Shown: positions 1 through 10,717 of the stretch, piece after piece
How positions within the stretch are numbered: position 1 is the first letter of the stretch
Layout: each line of letters begins with the position of its first letter
DNA from: Zychaea mexicana
Taxonomy: Eukaryota; Mucoromycota; Mucoromycetes; Mucorales; Lichtheimiaceae
DNA length: 64,000 bases
Direction: 5' to 3'
Assembly: GCF_025766255.1 (NCBI RefSeq)
Contig: NW_026516738.1
Coordinates: 157,657-221,656, forward strand
Notes under the pieces: model-generated
What the model was told of the DNA's origin: nothing
The model's input: only the letters and a program-made list of their open reading frames with translations
Database searches by the model: none
Position numbers and translations under genes: made by a program

Positions 1-69
1 CTTGGTTCTTATATTATAAGCGGATTCCCTTCCACGTCTGCTCTAAAATATAGTTTGACAATATACCAG

Positions 70-1351
70 GATCTTTGTTGGTACCTTGCAATGAAGAACG
101 ACGAGCTGAAGGTATTACAGGTCCACGATACTGCAAGACGTGTGATATCTACAAGCCGCCGCGTACGCATCATTGTCGCTATTGCCGCCGATGCGTGCTC
201 AAAATGGATCATCATTGTCCGTGGATAAATAACTGCGTTGGATATCACAACTATCCACATTTTGTAAGGTTCACGCTCTATGTGAGCGTTGCTTCACTTT
301 ATATTCTCATACTGCTAATATGGCGTGTCCGCACTATACTCAACGACCTTTCGCATTTTCGGGTAAGATCGCAAATGCTATATTCAAAAATGAGCGCGAA
401 CTGTCATTTTTTAACTTCGAGCCCATCTATGTCCATATGTGACATGATAGTTTGACTCGGAACCAACCACTGCTGAAGTTATCTTGTACGTAGTCGAGTT
501 TGCACTGGCAATCATTGTTTTGTTTTGTGTTGGAATGCTCTGTGTCTACCATCTGTATTGCTTGGCCCGGAACCAAAGTACCATTGAAGGATGGGAGCGA
601 AGTAAGGTGAATCGGTTGATCCGGAGAGGCAAGATATCACCGGTAGGTTGATATATATAGAGCGGTCTTTGCTGATATAACCCATACCATGTCAACGAAT
701 GCCGTTATTAATAGCAATTAAAAATTGTAATTTATAGGTCAAGTATCCGTTTGACGTTGGATTTTATCGAAACATCTGCTTGGTCATGGGCAACAATCCA
801 TTACTTTGGCTATGGCCACAACAAGTGCGTGGTGACGGCCTAACATTCCCTGTAATATCGCATACAGGTACAATAACCATCCTAGATAACAAATCACTGT
901 CAAAATATACAGCAATTCATATGGATGCATAGATCCTGAGCTACCATACTATTGGCCACCACGCGATCCAGACGAGCTTCGACCTTCCATTTTCTCAAAC
1001 CGATACCGCCAGCAGCAGCAACTAGAGCAGCAAGGACATATTGATACAAACGATGACGCTGTAGACTCGGATGAATATTATGACTCGGGAAGCTTATCAG
1101 ATAGCGACTACTCTATTAGCGACGAAGAACAAAACGTACGACAGCCTGCTATGCATATGAAACGACAGTACCGGCGACCAATAATACCATCTCAAGAGCA
1201 GCCCTTACTTGCAGAACATCATCAGCAATACCCTCAACCGATCTCCAACACCGCACAGCCTGATAGGGATCATGCACTTTTGATTGCACGAAGCGTCGGT
1301 AGTAACTGCAGTGGCAGTAGTGGTAGTCGAGAGTCCAAAAAAGACGATTAG
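70..1351 (+). CDS. PFA4: DHHC palmitoyltransferase, PFA4-like (5' partial)
   Basis: This protein S-acyltransferase attaches palmitate to cysteines of membrane proteins, probably in the ER. Visible exons are 70-362, 451-642, 738-867 and 933-1351; the 5' end lies left of the window, since a TAG at 51-53 precedes an acceptor CAG at 67-69. The zinc-binding Cys-rich domain ends in the catalytic DHHC (207-218) followed by [16 protein letters not shown]. Two membrane segments follow (starting [10 protein letters not shown] and [10 protein letters not shown]), then the family TTxE-like stretch NQSTIEGWE and the PFA4-type segment around NPLLWLWP. The tail is Gln-rich and acidic. About 344 residues are seen. 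The family is certain; the PFA4 subgroup is inferred from the region after the last membrane helix. Confidence 0.87.
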
Positions 1352-1674
1352 GTTAAAAAAATGAATGGTTTTACATCTACAGACAACAACTGGATGATGA
1401 TAACATATTGCTTTGTTTTTATAACTTCTGAAATTAAGAAATTATATCCAAAATCGAGAAAGAGAAGGGTGGTTACAAAATTATATAAAGAGAAGAAAAC
1501 TTTTTGTGTGCTTTATACAGAAAGAAAACTATAAAAAAAAAGTGGCGTCTTCTTTTTGATTCTAAAGGTCTTTTTAGCTGTGGGAAGGAGGAAGCGATGG
1601 CTGTAGGATGTGAGCAGAATGTGAGAAAGGAGTAGTTGCGTTTGGGATGATTGGATGACTTGGATGTATTTTTG
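1352..1674. other. Convergent 3' intergenic region
   Basis: This spacer lies between the stop codons of the PFA4-like and TIM23 genes, which converge. It is AT-rich with poly-A and poly-T runs, as expected for two back-to-back 3' UTRs. I see no gene in it. Confidence 0.6.
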
Positions 1675-2502
1675 TTAATTATCGCTGGCAAAGGCAGACA
1701 CAGCCACAGACCAGATACCAGCAGCAGCTGCACACACACCAGATGAGATGCCCATGGGCCGCAGACCTATAAACCATCAACTTATGTCAGCGCTGTACTT
1801 CCTATCCTATATCAGTCTTATGAAACCGCCTTTCCAACTGAGCTCATTTATTCTCGTACCTGCTGTGCTCTTAAAGAGGGCACCAGAGATAGCACCAGCG
1901 GCTATGCTGTTGAAAGCATCATGGGTACCTCGGGAACGATCAATTATGGCGGTCGTACCGTTATACATCATAGCAATCACACCCACGGCGTTGCCGAGAC
2001 CAGGGCCTCGTCGAGTAATGCTGTTCAATGTCGTATTCAAACGGACCTTCATGGCTTGAGAACCCTGTGCCGATTTGCGGACACCTTCCATCATACCATA
2101 TGCACCACCCAACGTCAAACCGGCCAAGTAGGTTGTACCGGTACCGTAACATAAATCGTCCGTCCAGCCTCGCGAGGGTGTCAGTGCGGCACCGCCGGCA
2201 ATGGCAGCACCACCACCAGAACCACCATACTGGTCTTCCACTTGCAAAAAGTCAATACCACCCTGGACCGTCATGGGCTGAAGCTTGGCAGCATCGTAGG
2301 AAACCTGGGACATGAATTCAGGCATGCTGTCATAGCTGTTGCTACCACCAAAGTCGTTGGTGTTGTTGGTGTTGTAATCGTCCAAGGGCGACTGGGATCC
2401 GCTGGGAGAGTACAGATCATCGGAGACTTCGGGAGAAGTGTAGTCGGCGACGTTGCTGCTCTCTTCAGGTTTGCTGCTGGATCCAAAGCCAAAGATACCC
2501 AT
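1675..2502 (-). CDS. TIM23: Mitochondrial import inner membrane translocase subunit Tim23
   Basis: This is the channel-forming subunit of the TIM23 presequence translocase in the mitochondrial inner membrane. There are two exons, 1860-2502 and 1675-1766, joined by a 93-nt GT-AG intron, giving 244 residues, a normal length. The first ~100 residues are hydrophilic and Ser/Asn/Asp-rich, as expected for the intermembrane-space receptor part. The Tim17/22/23 domain follows, with Gly-rich helices (TTYLAGLTLGGAYGMMEGV), the loop RLNTTLNSITRRGPGLGNA and a last helix near residues 195-235. The short second exon supplies the C-terminal helix and ends ASDN. The start at 2502 is the first Met and is preceded by a pyrimidine-poor leader with a TG repeat. 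Confidence 0.93.
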
Positions 2503-3804
2503 GACGGCTTATATGTATGTGTGTGTGTGTATATCGAGGAAAAAGTGGAGAAATTACAAGTTGCAATCCAAGTCAATTCGCGCAACCATGTTTTTGTGAC
2601 GGCTTTTTCTTCTCTTGAGCCCGGCAATTCTTAAGCCCGTTTTGATTGGTCAACTGTTATCAGTGCCATGCTATATGTGCTGCTGGCACTTTGGCAAGTA
2701 CTACAATTAACCCGTGAAGATCTCCGGAAAAGCCGGAAGTGCTAAGAGAATATCTCATGTGTACGTCCACGCCGTATTTTTTACTCTTATTATTATGTAT
2801 ATGAAGTTCTGAATATGACGTAAGTGGTTCTTCCCATGTGTTCTGCTGTTGATGGCCGGTGAAAGAGCATATATAGTAGCATGAACTACTATCATCGACA
2901 CTCATGCTCTAGACATCCGTGCAACAAGTATTTCTTCGCTGGTAGATCGAGCCAACATCCCACGCCAGACGCGAAAAAGAGGCGCCTTATTTTTCTTCTT
3001 TAAATAATTAAGAAGGCGATACGATGGAGGTAATAGCAGTGGACACCTTGGCAGGCGACACAAAGCGCTGCAATACAGATTTATATCCTGAGACTATAAA
3101 CTTGCTACAAAATGAACGCACTACATACAAGTTTATATATGCTTGCTTAGTAGCAAAAAGAATATCAATTCCAGTTAAATCACACACAGCCTTAAAACAT
3201 CTGTTGATACCGCACGATAATGTGATGTACTTGTAACACACCTTAATTTATACCGATTTGTATCACTTTGACGTGTATGCTCGAGTTGCACTTGTCTAAA
3301 CTAGCTATGAAGACCCATATAGCCACAGTTTGACTAAAATACATGTACACTTGGCAGTAATTGTGGATGAGCTCAAAGTAAAGAACATCAGTACATTTAC
3401 ATAGGCTATTCAACAGGTGGGCCGTGCCACCACATATGGCTGAATACAGAGTTTGAAATCAAAATGCCATAGTATAATATCAATAACAGGGATTTATCAC
3501 CACACAAATGGGATGCAACTACTGCATGTGTATGGTTCCTTTTTTAACTTTGCACTTCTTCGCCTTGAATTAAATGATAGATAGCTAATAGCTGTGACGC
3601 ACACGCGATCATGATACGTTATTTTCCTCTTAGAGATCACAGATCAAGCATTCTCCCTATCTCAATATTTCATAGACTGCTTTGACGACTGTCCCGCCTG
3701 CTGATTGGCAGACCTTGAGGTCCGGCCTCACAGCAGGCAATCAATTTACCACGACTGTTGCTTTCCAAACTCAACCCTTTCAGCCAGAACAAAATTACGA
3801 AGCA
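2503..3804. other. Divergent intergenic region, TIM23 / RSC7
   Basis: This 1.3-kb region separates two divergently transcribed genes and should hold both promoters. An open stretch at 3024-3236 (+) could encode 70 residues, but the opposite strand is equally open there (3008-3241) and neither product resembles anything I know. I see no other gene. Confidence 0.45.
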
Positions 3805-5698
3805 ATGCCAAAAGGTATAAATCAACGACGAAAAGATAAACAGAGTGGTGTCTGTTGCCTCCTCTCCCATCTTTACTTAAGACCATGGCGATATAGTGAA
3901 AGTAGCGAAACTAACTAAGAATGGCCGGCATTGAATATATTTTGTTTAGGAACAAGAAGCTCACCATCTGCAACATCGGCAAAAAGAAAAGGACGTCCAC
4001 CAAAAAAGAAATCGAGAGATTCGAGTGGCAGAGCGGGAGTAGACGAAGGCGATGATTTCGATTACACTGGAGAAGAAAGCGATCAATCGTTTGGTGAAGA
4101 TGATATAGACAATTTAAGCGACACGGATTCACTACGGGGCAAAAAACGTGGACGAAAAGCAGGATCAGCAAGCAGAGATGAGCGGCCGAAACGCCAACCA
4201 GGCACACCTGTTGCCAGCGCTTCTCCGTCTTTGGATCCAGACAGCGACTATGATGAACATGGAGAAACCAAAGTGGATAGAGGAGGCAACCTGTTAGGAG
4301 GTAAAGAAAGAAAAGGGAAAGAGAGTGAGAGAAAGAGAGTGAGTGAGAGGAAGAGCTAGTGAACTGTACGAGTGCACTCACAACGAGGGAACTGATTATG
4401 TGTGTCAGGTCGGCAGTACAAAGTTCCAACGTTTAATTTACCCAACCGTGGCCGCATGCTGTTCATGTTTTCCAAGGACCCTGCTGCGCTACTTGGTTTC
4501 CGTGACAGTTTCGTCTTTCTAAAAAAGAATCCCAAGCTGGTCAAGGTGCATGTCACCGATGCCGAAAAGGGCTTTCTGGTGCAGCATAATCTTCTTCGAT
4601 CCACGTTTAGAACGCGAGAAGTGTCCGTGGTAACCGCCCGATCCGTATACAAGCAGTTTGGCCATCGTGTGCTAAGAAAGGGTCGGCGTGGACGAGACGA
4701 TTACTACTACACCGGCGAAGACGAGGGCGATTTTGATGAACACAGCGAGGAGGAAACAAAGGATGCAAACGACAAGTCATGGTCGCCCTTTGCTGTTAGC
4801 GGACGAAACAACTTGACGAGCAATAGTCGACGAACACCTATTGCTGCTAGTGCCGCTGCCTCCAAAATGTCAGCACCTGTCATCACTGAAACCAACTGGA
4901 TGCATCACGTTGCACTATCTATACGCAACTTTAACACGCAGCTCTGCGAGTATCGTCGCGATAACCCATCCTTCTTTGATCTACACACAAACGTCCATCA
5001 GATCCCAGCATCAAAGCAGCCATTGCGCTTGCTGTATGAAATGACCGAATCACCGTTAAAAAAAGAAAGCTCTCAAGAAACTGGAGAAATAGCAACCGGG
5101 GAGAATGCGCCTGCAGAGAAAGCAACAGCACAGCAGGGAGCTGGATTCACCGAAAAGAATGAACAAGATGTGCCATCAGTATCATCCTCTGCATCAGCAG
5201 CACTGCCAATGACCGCAGCTTCAGCAGCAACGGTACCCACACCAGCAGTACCAGTAGCACCACAGTCATTAACATCAGCACCGCCATCATCATTACCTGT
5301 TTCCACACCAAGTGTCCCACAAATGGCACAGGTACCGCAACAACCAGGCCAATACCCCGCTACAACACAACAGCAACAGCATGCAATGTAAGTATACATC
5401 TCGAAGGACTAGTGTGTGATCGATTGGTTTTCTTTCTAACACGATAGTAACTCATTCTAGTCGCCAAATGCAAGCACAGCAAGCTGCTGCTGCCGGTCAT
5501 CCAATGTATTTCCAACAAATGGCGGGCAACCGGCCACCTCAAGTACCTATGGGCGGACCCATGGGAGCATATCATCCTCAGCAACAACAAATGATGATGC
5601 AACATGCATCTGCCAACGGTGTCTATGCCCCCAATACCAGCATGGCACCTATGGGAAACAATCCTTATCCGTTTATGCATCAAAGCGGCACAATGTAA
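3805..5698 (+). CDS. RSC7: RSC7/SWP82-family chromatin-remodelling complex subunit
   Basis: This is an accessory subunit of SWI/SNF-type remodellers (RSC/SWI-SNF), acting in the nucleus. Exons are 3805-3814, 3950-4300, 4409-5387 and 5461-5698, giving 525 residues. Only ten coding bases lie in exon 1; a good branch site CTAAC precedes the exon 2 acceptor. An AT-hook-like basic patch (KRKGRPPKKK, near residue 17) is followed by an acidic segment. The Rsc7/Swp82 domain starts near residue 121 with RQYKVPTFNLPNRGRMLFMF and includes VVTARSVYKQFGHRV. After it come a Pro/Ala/Ser-rich region and a Gln/Met-rich C-terminus. The length is somewhat above yeast RSC7. The start is inferred: it is the only ATG that splices in frame to exon 2. 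Confidence 0.86.
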
Positions 5699-5995
5699 AA
5701 AGAAACAACTGATATCCATCTCTGTGCGTGTGCGTTGTGATTGTCTATAGTAATAATAATGCTGCTTTGCTCCTGGTGAAATATACACATCCTATATATA
5801 CTCGTGTTTTCTTTGCTTAAACTTTATACGTATCTTAATCGAATTTGGACCAAGTGTTTTTTATTGTTAATGTGTGTGTGTGTGATGGGGGTAGGGGAAT
5901 GATTTATTACAACAAGACCACCATTACTACCAGTACTGCGTCTCCTCCAGTTAAATATACGTAAAATGTCTGCTCTTTTAACAAAAGAAAAATGC
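5699..5995. other. Convergent 3' region, RSC7 / NFS1
   Basis: A short AT-rich spacer carrying two opposing 3' UTRs and a small TG repeat near 5871-5883. No gene is seen. Confidence 0.5.
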
Positions 5996-8180
5996 TTAAT
6001 GCTGTGCCCATTGGATAGACTTCAAGTCGATACCCTCTTGAACCTATTAACAGACATCGCGTTAAGTCAACTAATTCTTAAAAACAAGACAACTTCAATA
6101 CTTTTACTACTCAAACTTACCATCTCCCACAAGGGTGACATGTCTCGCAGCGTTTGTACATGTTGGGAAACCTTGTTGATGACAAAGTCGATCTCTTCTT
6201 CGGTTGTAAATCGACCAATACCGAATCGGATAGAGCTGTGAGCGGTTTCGTCATCTGCTCCCAAAGCGCGCAGCACGTAGGAGGGTTCAAGCGAAGCCGA
6301 GGTACATGCGGAACCGGAGGACAAGGCAATATCCTTCAGAGCCATCAACAAGGACTCACCCTCGACATATGCGAATGACAAGTTCACACAACCTACATAA
6401 CAATACCATTCGACATGAGTACATTTTGTGCATGCAAGAGTTACGTGTGTGATAGAAACCATTCCTTTTTACCTGGATATGATTGCTCTGGGTCGCCATT
6501 GCGTGTGACAGCATCGACGTTGCTTTGGATACCAGTGATTAACCGATCGGCTAAACTTGAAATCCGTGCATGATCATACTAATAAACGGTTCACGTGTAA
6601 GTCAATGATTCCTTCTCTCCATACAAAACGACGCAATGGTTTCTAATCGTTACTGCCCTCAGAACCCCTGCACAATAATCCTCGCGACGACCCTGCTTAC
6701 ACCTCAATGAGGTGGTTGTGATGCAGCTCGTTACTCATGGGCGCTTTTTTTACCGTGCCATAACGCTAGACACGATTCGTCATAGGGCAGTCAACCACGC
6801 CTCCCTCTCACTTTATAGAACAATTCCCATTTCTAATTACCTCCATTTCTTCCTTGGAAATTCGGCATGCTTCACCCAAACCGACAACCAAAGGTGCAGG
6901 AACAGTGCCGCTACGAATACCACGTTCCTGACCACCACCGCTCATAATGGCCTGCAGACGGACACGGGGTCGACGGCGGACATAGATGGCACCAACACCC
7001 TTGGGACCATACAGTTTGTGGCCCGAGATACTTGCAAGATCAATATTCATAGCATTGACATCGATAGGGATTTTACCAGCAGCTTGCGCCACATCCGAGT
7101 GGAAAAACACCTTCTTTGACCGACACAGCTTGCCAATTTCAGAAACGGGTTGTGCCACACCAATCTCATTGTTAACCATCATGATGGACACGATGCCCGT
7201 ATCAGGTCGCATGGCCGCTTCTAATTCCTTGAGATCCACAATACCGTTGCTTTGTACAGGCAGATATGTCACTTCGAATCCTTCCTCTTGAAGCTCACGG
7301 CACGATTCTAATACACATTTGTGTTCCTAAATAATTTATCCGTTCACATTTAGTTTTTTTTTTTTTTTTTTTCCAAAGTACTACTAATGAAATCATCAAT
7401 AAAGAAGTATTCGATTGGGTTAGCGTACGATTTGAGTTGTGATGATATGGCGCTTCTTGTTCTTGTAGAATCGTGCGACACCCTTTAAACTCAAGTTATT
7501 TGATTCAGTAGCACCAGAGGTGAAAATGATTTCTTTGGGATCAGCACCGATCAACTTGGCTACTTCCTATGTACAATAGCAATGACAATCGTCAAGAGAG
7601 GACGTCAGTTCAGTGTAAAACACAATGTTTTCCCTTGCGTTGCTCCAGATTACTAATCGTCGCATTACTACGTCCTGAAATCAAAACGTAGAATATCCAA
7701 CAGAAACTTACTGCACGGGCAGTTTCAACAGCGGTTTCCGTCTCCCAACCGTACTGGTGAGTTCTTGAGTGAGGATTACCATAGTTTTCAGTAAAGTATG
7801 GCATCATTGCGTCCAAAACACGGGGATCCATAGGACTTGTTGCTTGGACGTCAAGATAAATGGGTCGTCCTGTTGGTGATTTCATTGAAGTTTCGAATCC
7901 ATGTGAATCTAAACAAAGCAATTTTGTGCGATCGCAACATTGAGTCCACAGAATATGTGTATAAGTCATATATGATAAGGAGATAGTGGGCAATATGTTG
8001 GATGTATATCTCACCTTCAGAAGGGGTGGTCACTGTAGGTTCGGCAGCGGCAGCCTGCTGTTGCTGCACGGCATGCTTTGCAAAGGCACGATACGTAGCA
8101 GGAACAGCTGTTCGCTTGGCAGCAATTGATACAATGCTACGTTGAGAAGCAAGCGTTCTTTTCAAAGTGTTGGCCAACAT
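5996..8180 (-). CDS. NFS1: Mitochondrial cysteine desulfurase
   Basis: This PLP enzyme takes sulfur from cysteine for Fe-S cluster assembly and tRNA thiolation. Exons in transcript order are 8015-8180, 7712-7908, 7429-7566, 6841-7326, 6473-6578, 6121-6392 and 5996-6043, giving 470 residues, close to the fungal norm. The first ~45 residues form an Arg/Ala-rich presequence ([13 protein letters not shown]), so the matrix is the expected location. The PLP lysine lies in [12 protein letters not shown] and the catalytic cysteine loop is [10 protein letters not shown]. The protein ends SIQWAQH, as in the eukaryotic family. In-frame Met codons upstream (to 8255) are rejected as the start because they would add a charged, non-presequence extension. 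Confidence 0.96.
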
Positions 8181-8839
8181 ATTTTTTAAAGTGAAAAAAA
8201 GAAGGTTTGATGTTCGCGGGCGTTCGGGAACCATTTTTTTTTTTTCATTTTTCATCTCTCACATTCGCGGCACTACGGCCAAGGCAACTCCGAACGGTTA
8301 ATAATGCTCCCCGCTCTCCCCACAGTAGCTGAAACAAGCATATTTATCTGATTACTACTGATTACAACGCATAGTGAACGGGCCTCTCCAGTGATGCCTT
8401 CCTAATTTGTTCATCATACATTTCCTCTCCAACGACGCAGCAGGCTCTACTCGGGATAAACTTATCTATACAGGCATTGTGGTATTGACCTATTATCGTA
8501 CATAGCTTCAAACTTTTGTTAATAATAAAAAAAAATGGCTCCCACAATCTACTTTAGGTGATAAGTAATGTGAACGTCCTATTCACATTACTGACTTATA
8601 ACATACGCTCATGTGGCTTTGATGCAAGCTAAAGCACTGTTAGTGCGCTCTTTTTAGCACATTTACTCCTATGAGTAGAAGGAAGCTACTGTGTTTCTTT
8701 TCTCCTTGTTTGTCTCTGCCCCTATCCCGCTATTGCTGCGAAAAAAAAGCCAATGTTTATCCAAAAAATTAACAGCAACGAAGACTTTCTTTACTGTATC
8801 TTCCAGTACATTTGATGGACATTTCATTTTTGGAGCATT

Positions 8840-9300
8840 TCATTTCATGGACAGGACCCCGAACTCGGAACAATGCGGGGAAACAAAATTTGATAGCTGT
8901 GTATATATTTTCATTTCGAAACAGTGCGCCATGATGAATATAGACTCCCGTAAATTGTCGATGCGTCTAATGATTGCATGGAATATCCGAGTCTTGTCAG
9001 CAACTATGCGCTTAATTTCCTCTTTGAAAAGTAGGGTTGATTGATAATGATGCCAGTATATAAGATAAACAATAAGCATCTATGATCGTAGTCACTCTCA
9101 GTTTCACGTCTAAAAGGATTTTACTTTGTACATCTAGGACCAGCATATACCGGGCAATTTCGGGCGATAGTTCGATTAATTACTTGCAAGTCGATGAAAC
9201 GGCATTCAGTCATCAAATTATTCCTCATTCAAGCTTCTGCGTTATCTCATTCTTGACAAACAATGGCTCTTCTTGAATGATTAAATAACCATCTTTCAAA
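8840..9300 (-). pseudogene. Possible broken gene remnant, unrecognised
   Basis: Reading the minus strand from 9300 downward gives coding-like fragments: one containing LKDGYLIIQEEPLFVKNEI, one containing IELSPEIARYMLVLDVQSKI, and an open stretch 9079-8840 containing FKEEIKRIVADKTRIF. They are interrupted by in-frame stops, and I could not join them with convincing splice sites. The residue composition looks protein-like rather than random. I do not recognise a family. It could be a decayed gene, a gene with introns I failed to place, or chance. Confidence 0.25.
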
Positions 9301-9593
9301 ACAGCAAGCCGACACTATATGATAGATATTGTACATTTAGGTATATAGAACTGTACAGCTCCAAAACCAAAGCTGATCAAGACCAAGAAAACTGTCATAC
9401 ACTATTGCGCACTTCTCTATCTAGTTTCGGAGGTCCTCCAGGACCATCCACAACTTGCTAATTGCACTAGTTTAGGAATTTTATGTCATTGAAGAGAATT
9501 ATGACATAAAAAAAGATACCACTAGGCATGTCATGCTAGCAAATACATGAGCGAGCCATGTCAAACTAGAACCTTTGTTGAACACCTGCCATT

Positions 9594-9719
9594 ATGTTCT
9601 TTGTGCTTGGAGCAGTTTTAATCTCCAACCTAATCATAGTGTTTATCATACTCATCATTGCAATAATTCTTATCATTCAACTGTATAATCATCATGTATA
9701 CAGAATAAACGGTCTTTAG
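9594..9719 (+). CDS. Small hydrophobic reading frame, 41 residues, possible single-pass peptide
   Basis: An ATG opens 41 codons. Residues ~4-32 are almost purely Ile/Leu/Val (for example VFIILIIAIILIIQL), followed by a short polar tail YNHHVYRINGL. That is the shape of a single-pass membrane micropeptide. AT-rich DNA yields Ile/Leu-rich frames by chance, and there is no homology or obvious promoter to back it. I treat it as a weak candidate only. Confidence 0.2.
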   Translation: MFFVLGAVLISNLIIVFIILIIAIILIIQLYNHHVYRINGL

Positions 9720-10717
9720 TGGTAGCAGCGATGAGTTTTTCTGTTATACACCACGTTGTTCAGCAAGAATTACGGTAGATGTGGTACTACTCGTTCCGTC
9801 GTTTATAATACTGTGGCTTTATGCTTACAGCTGAGATCTGTCAATGCAACTACATATTCGTAAAGAACCTAACCTTGTGATACATACTTTTCATTGGGCA
9901 TTTAACATCCCCTGAATATCTCCTTGCGTACCTGACTTTGTTTTAGCGGATGTCTTGACCCAAGGATATACTCATAGCATTCTGTGTTCAATATATCTCA
10001 CGCAGCATGATCACACCGCTGTGTACAGACAACAGCCGGGATACCATCATGTCAGGTACAATGAATGATCATGACATTTATTGCTGTTTCTCGGATGACA
10101 AAGAAAGAATTTAAACCTAGGTCACATATACATCCTTTCGATGTCAAAACCCAAGATGCGTCATCGACCTATAAAAAGAACAGAAAAAGGAAAGGTGAGC
10201 GACCTTCAAAAAGACTGCGTTTCCTTTTTGTGGGAAGGATGATTGTGTCACTGTTTCGCAACAGTGTTATTCTATATGGCATTAAGAGTAAGTTTTATAA
10301 TTATGATAGCAAAAGATACGTGCATAAACAAACACCTTACATAGTTTATTTTTGGATCACCTGAGACAGCCTGGCAATTGCTTTGATAATTACAACTGTG
10401 ATTATGAGTTTTGCAGCAATTACGATAAAATTAATGAATAATTGTTCTACGGGCATCATCAGCCGATCGGTTGGGTGTGTGTTTGTGGTGGAGTTTATTA
10501 AAGGGTGTGATGAAAATCGTGTAGGTTTAACCTGATTTGGCATCAATCAACCTGTCTGCATTCAAATCACACAAACACCACACACACAAGTGCGTGTGTG
10601 ATAGACAAAGAGCGGGCGAGACACACTTACTCTTCTTCTCTTACAACCCCCAAAAATAGTGGGTGAAACTCTTTCTGTCTCTCTTCCTCTTTCTTCAACC
10701 CAAAAGATAATGACACA

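Larger units (their letters stand above)
8181..10717. other. Long divergent intergenic region
   Basis: This 2.5-kb AT-rich region separates NFS1 and the PH-domain gene, which diverge. Three items are noted: broken coding-like sequence on the minus strand at 8840-9300, a 41-codon hydrophobic reading frame at 9594-9719 (+), and a CA/GT-rich leader just before the PH-domain gene. I find no complete gene by homology. Confidence 0.5.
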
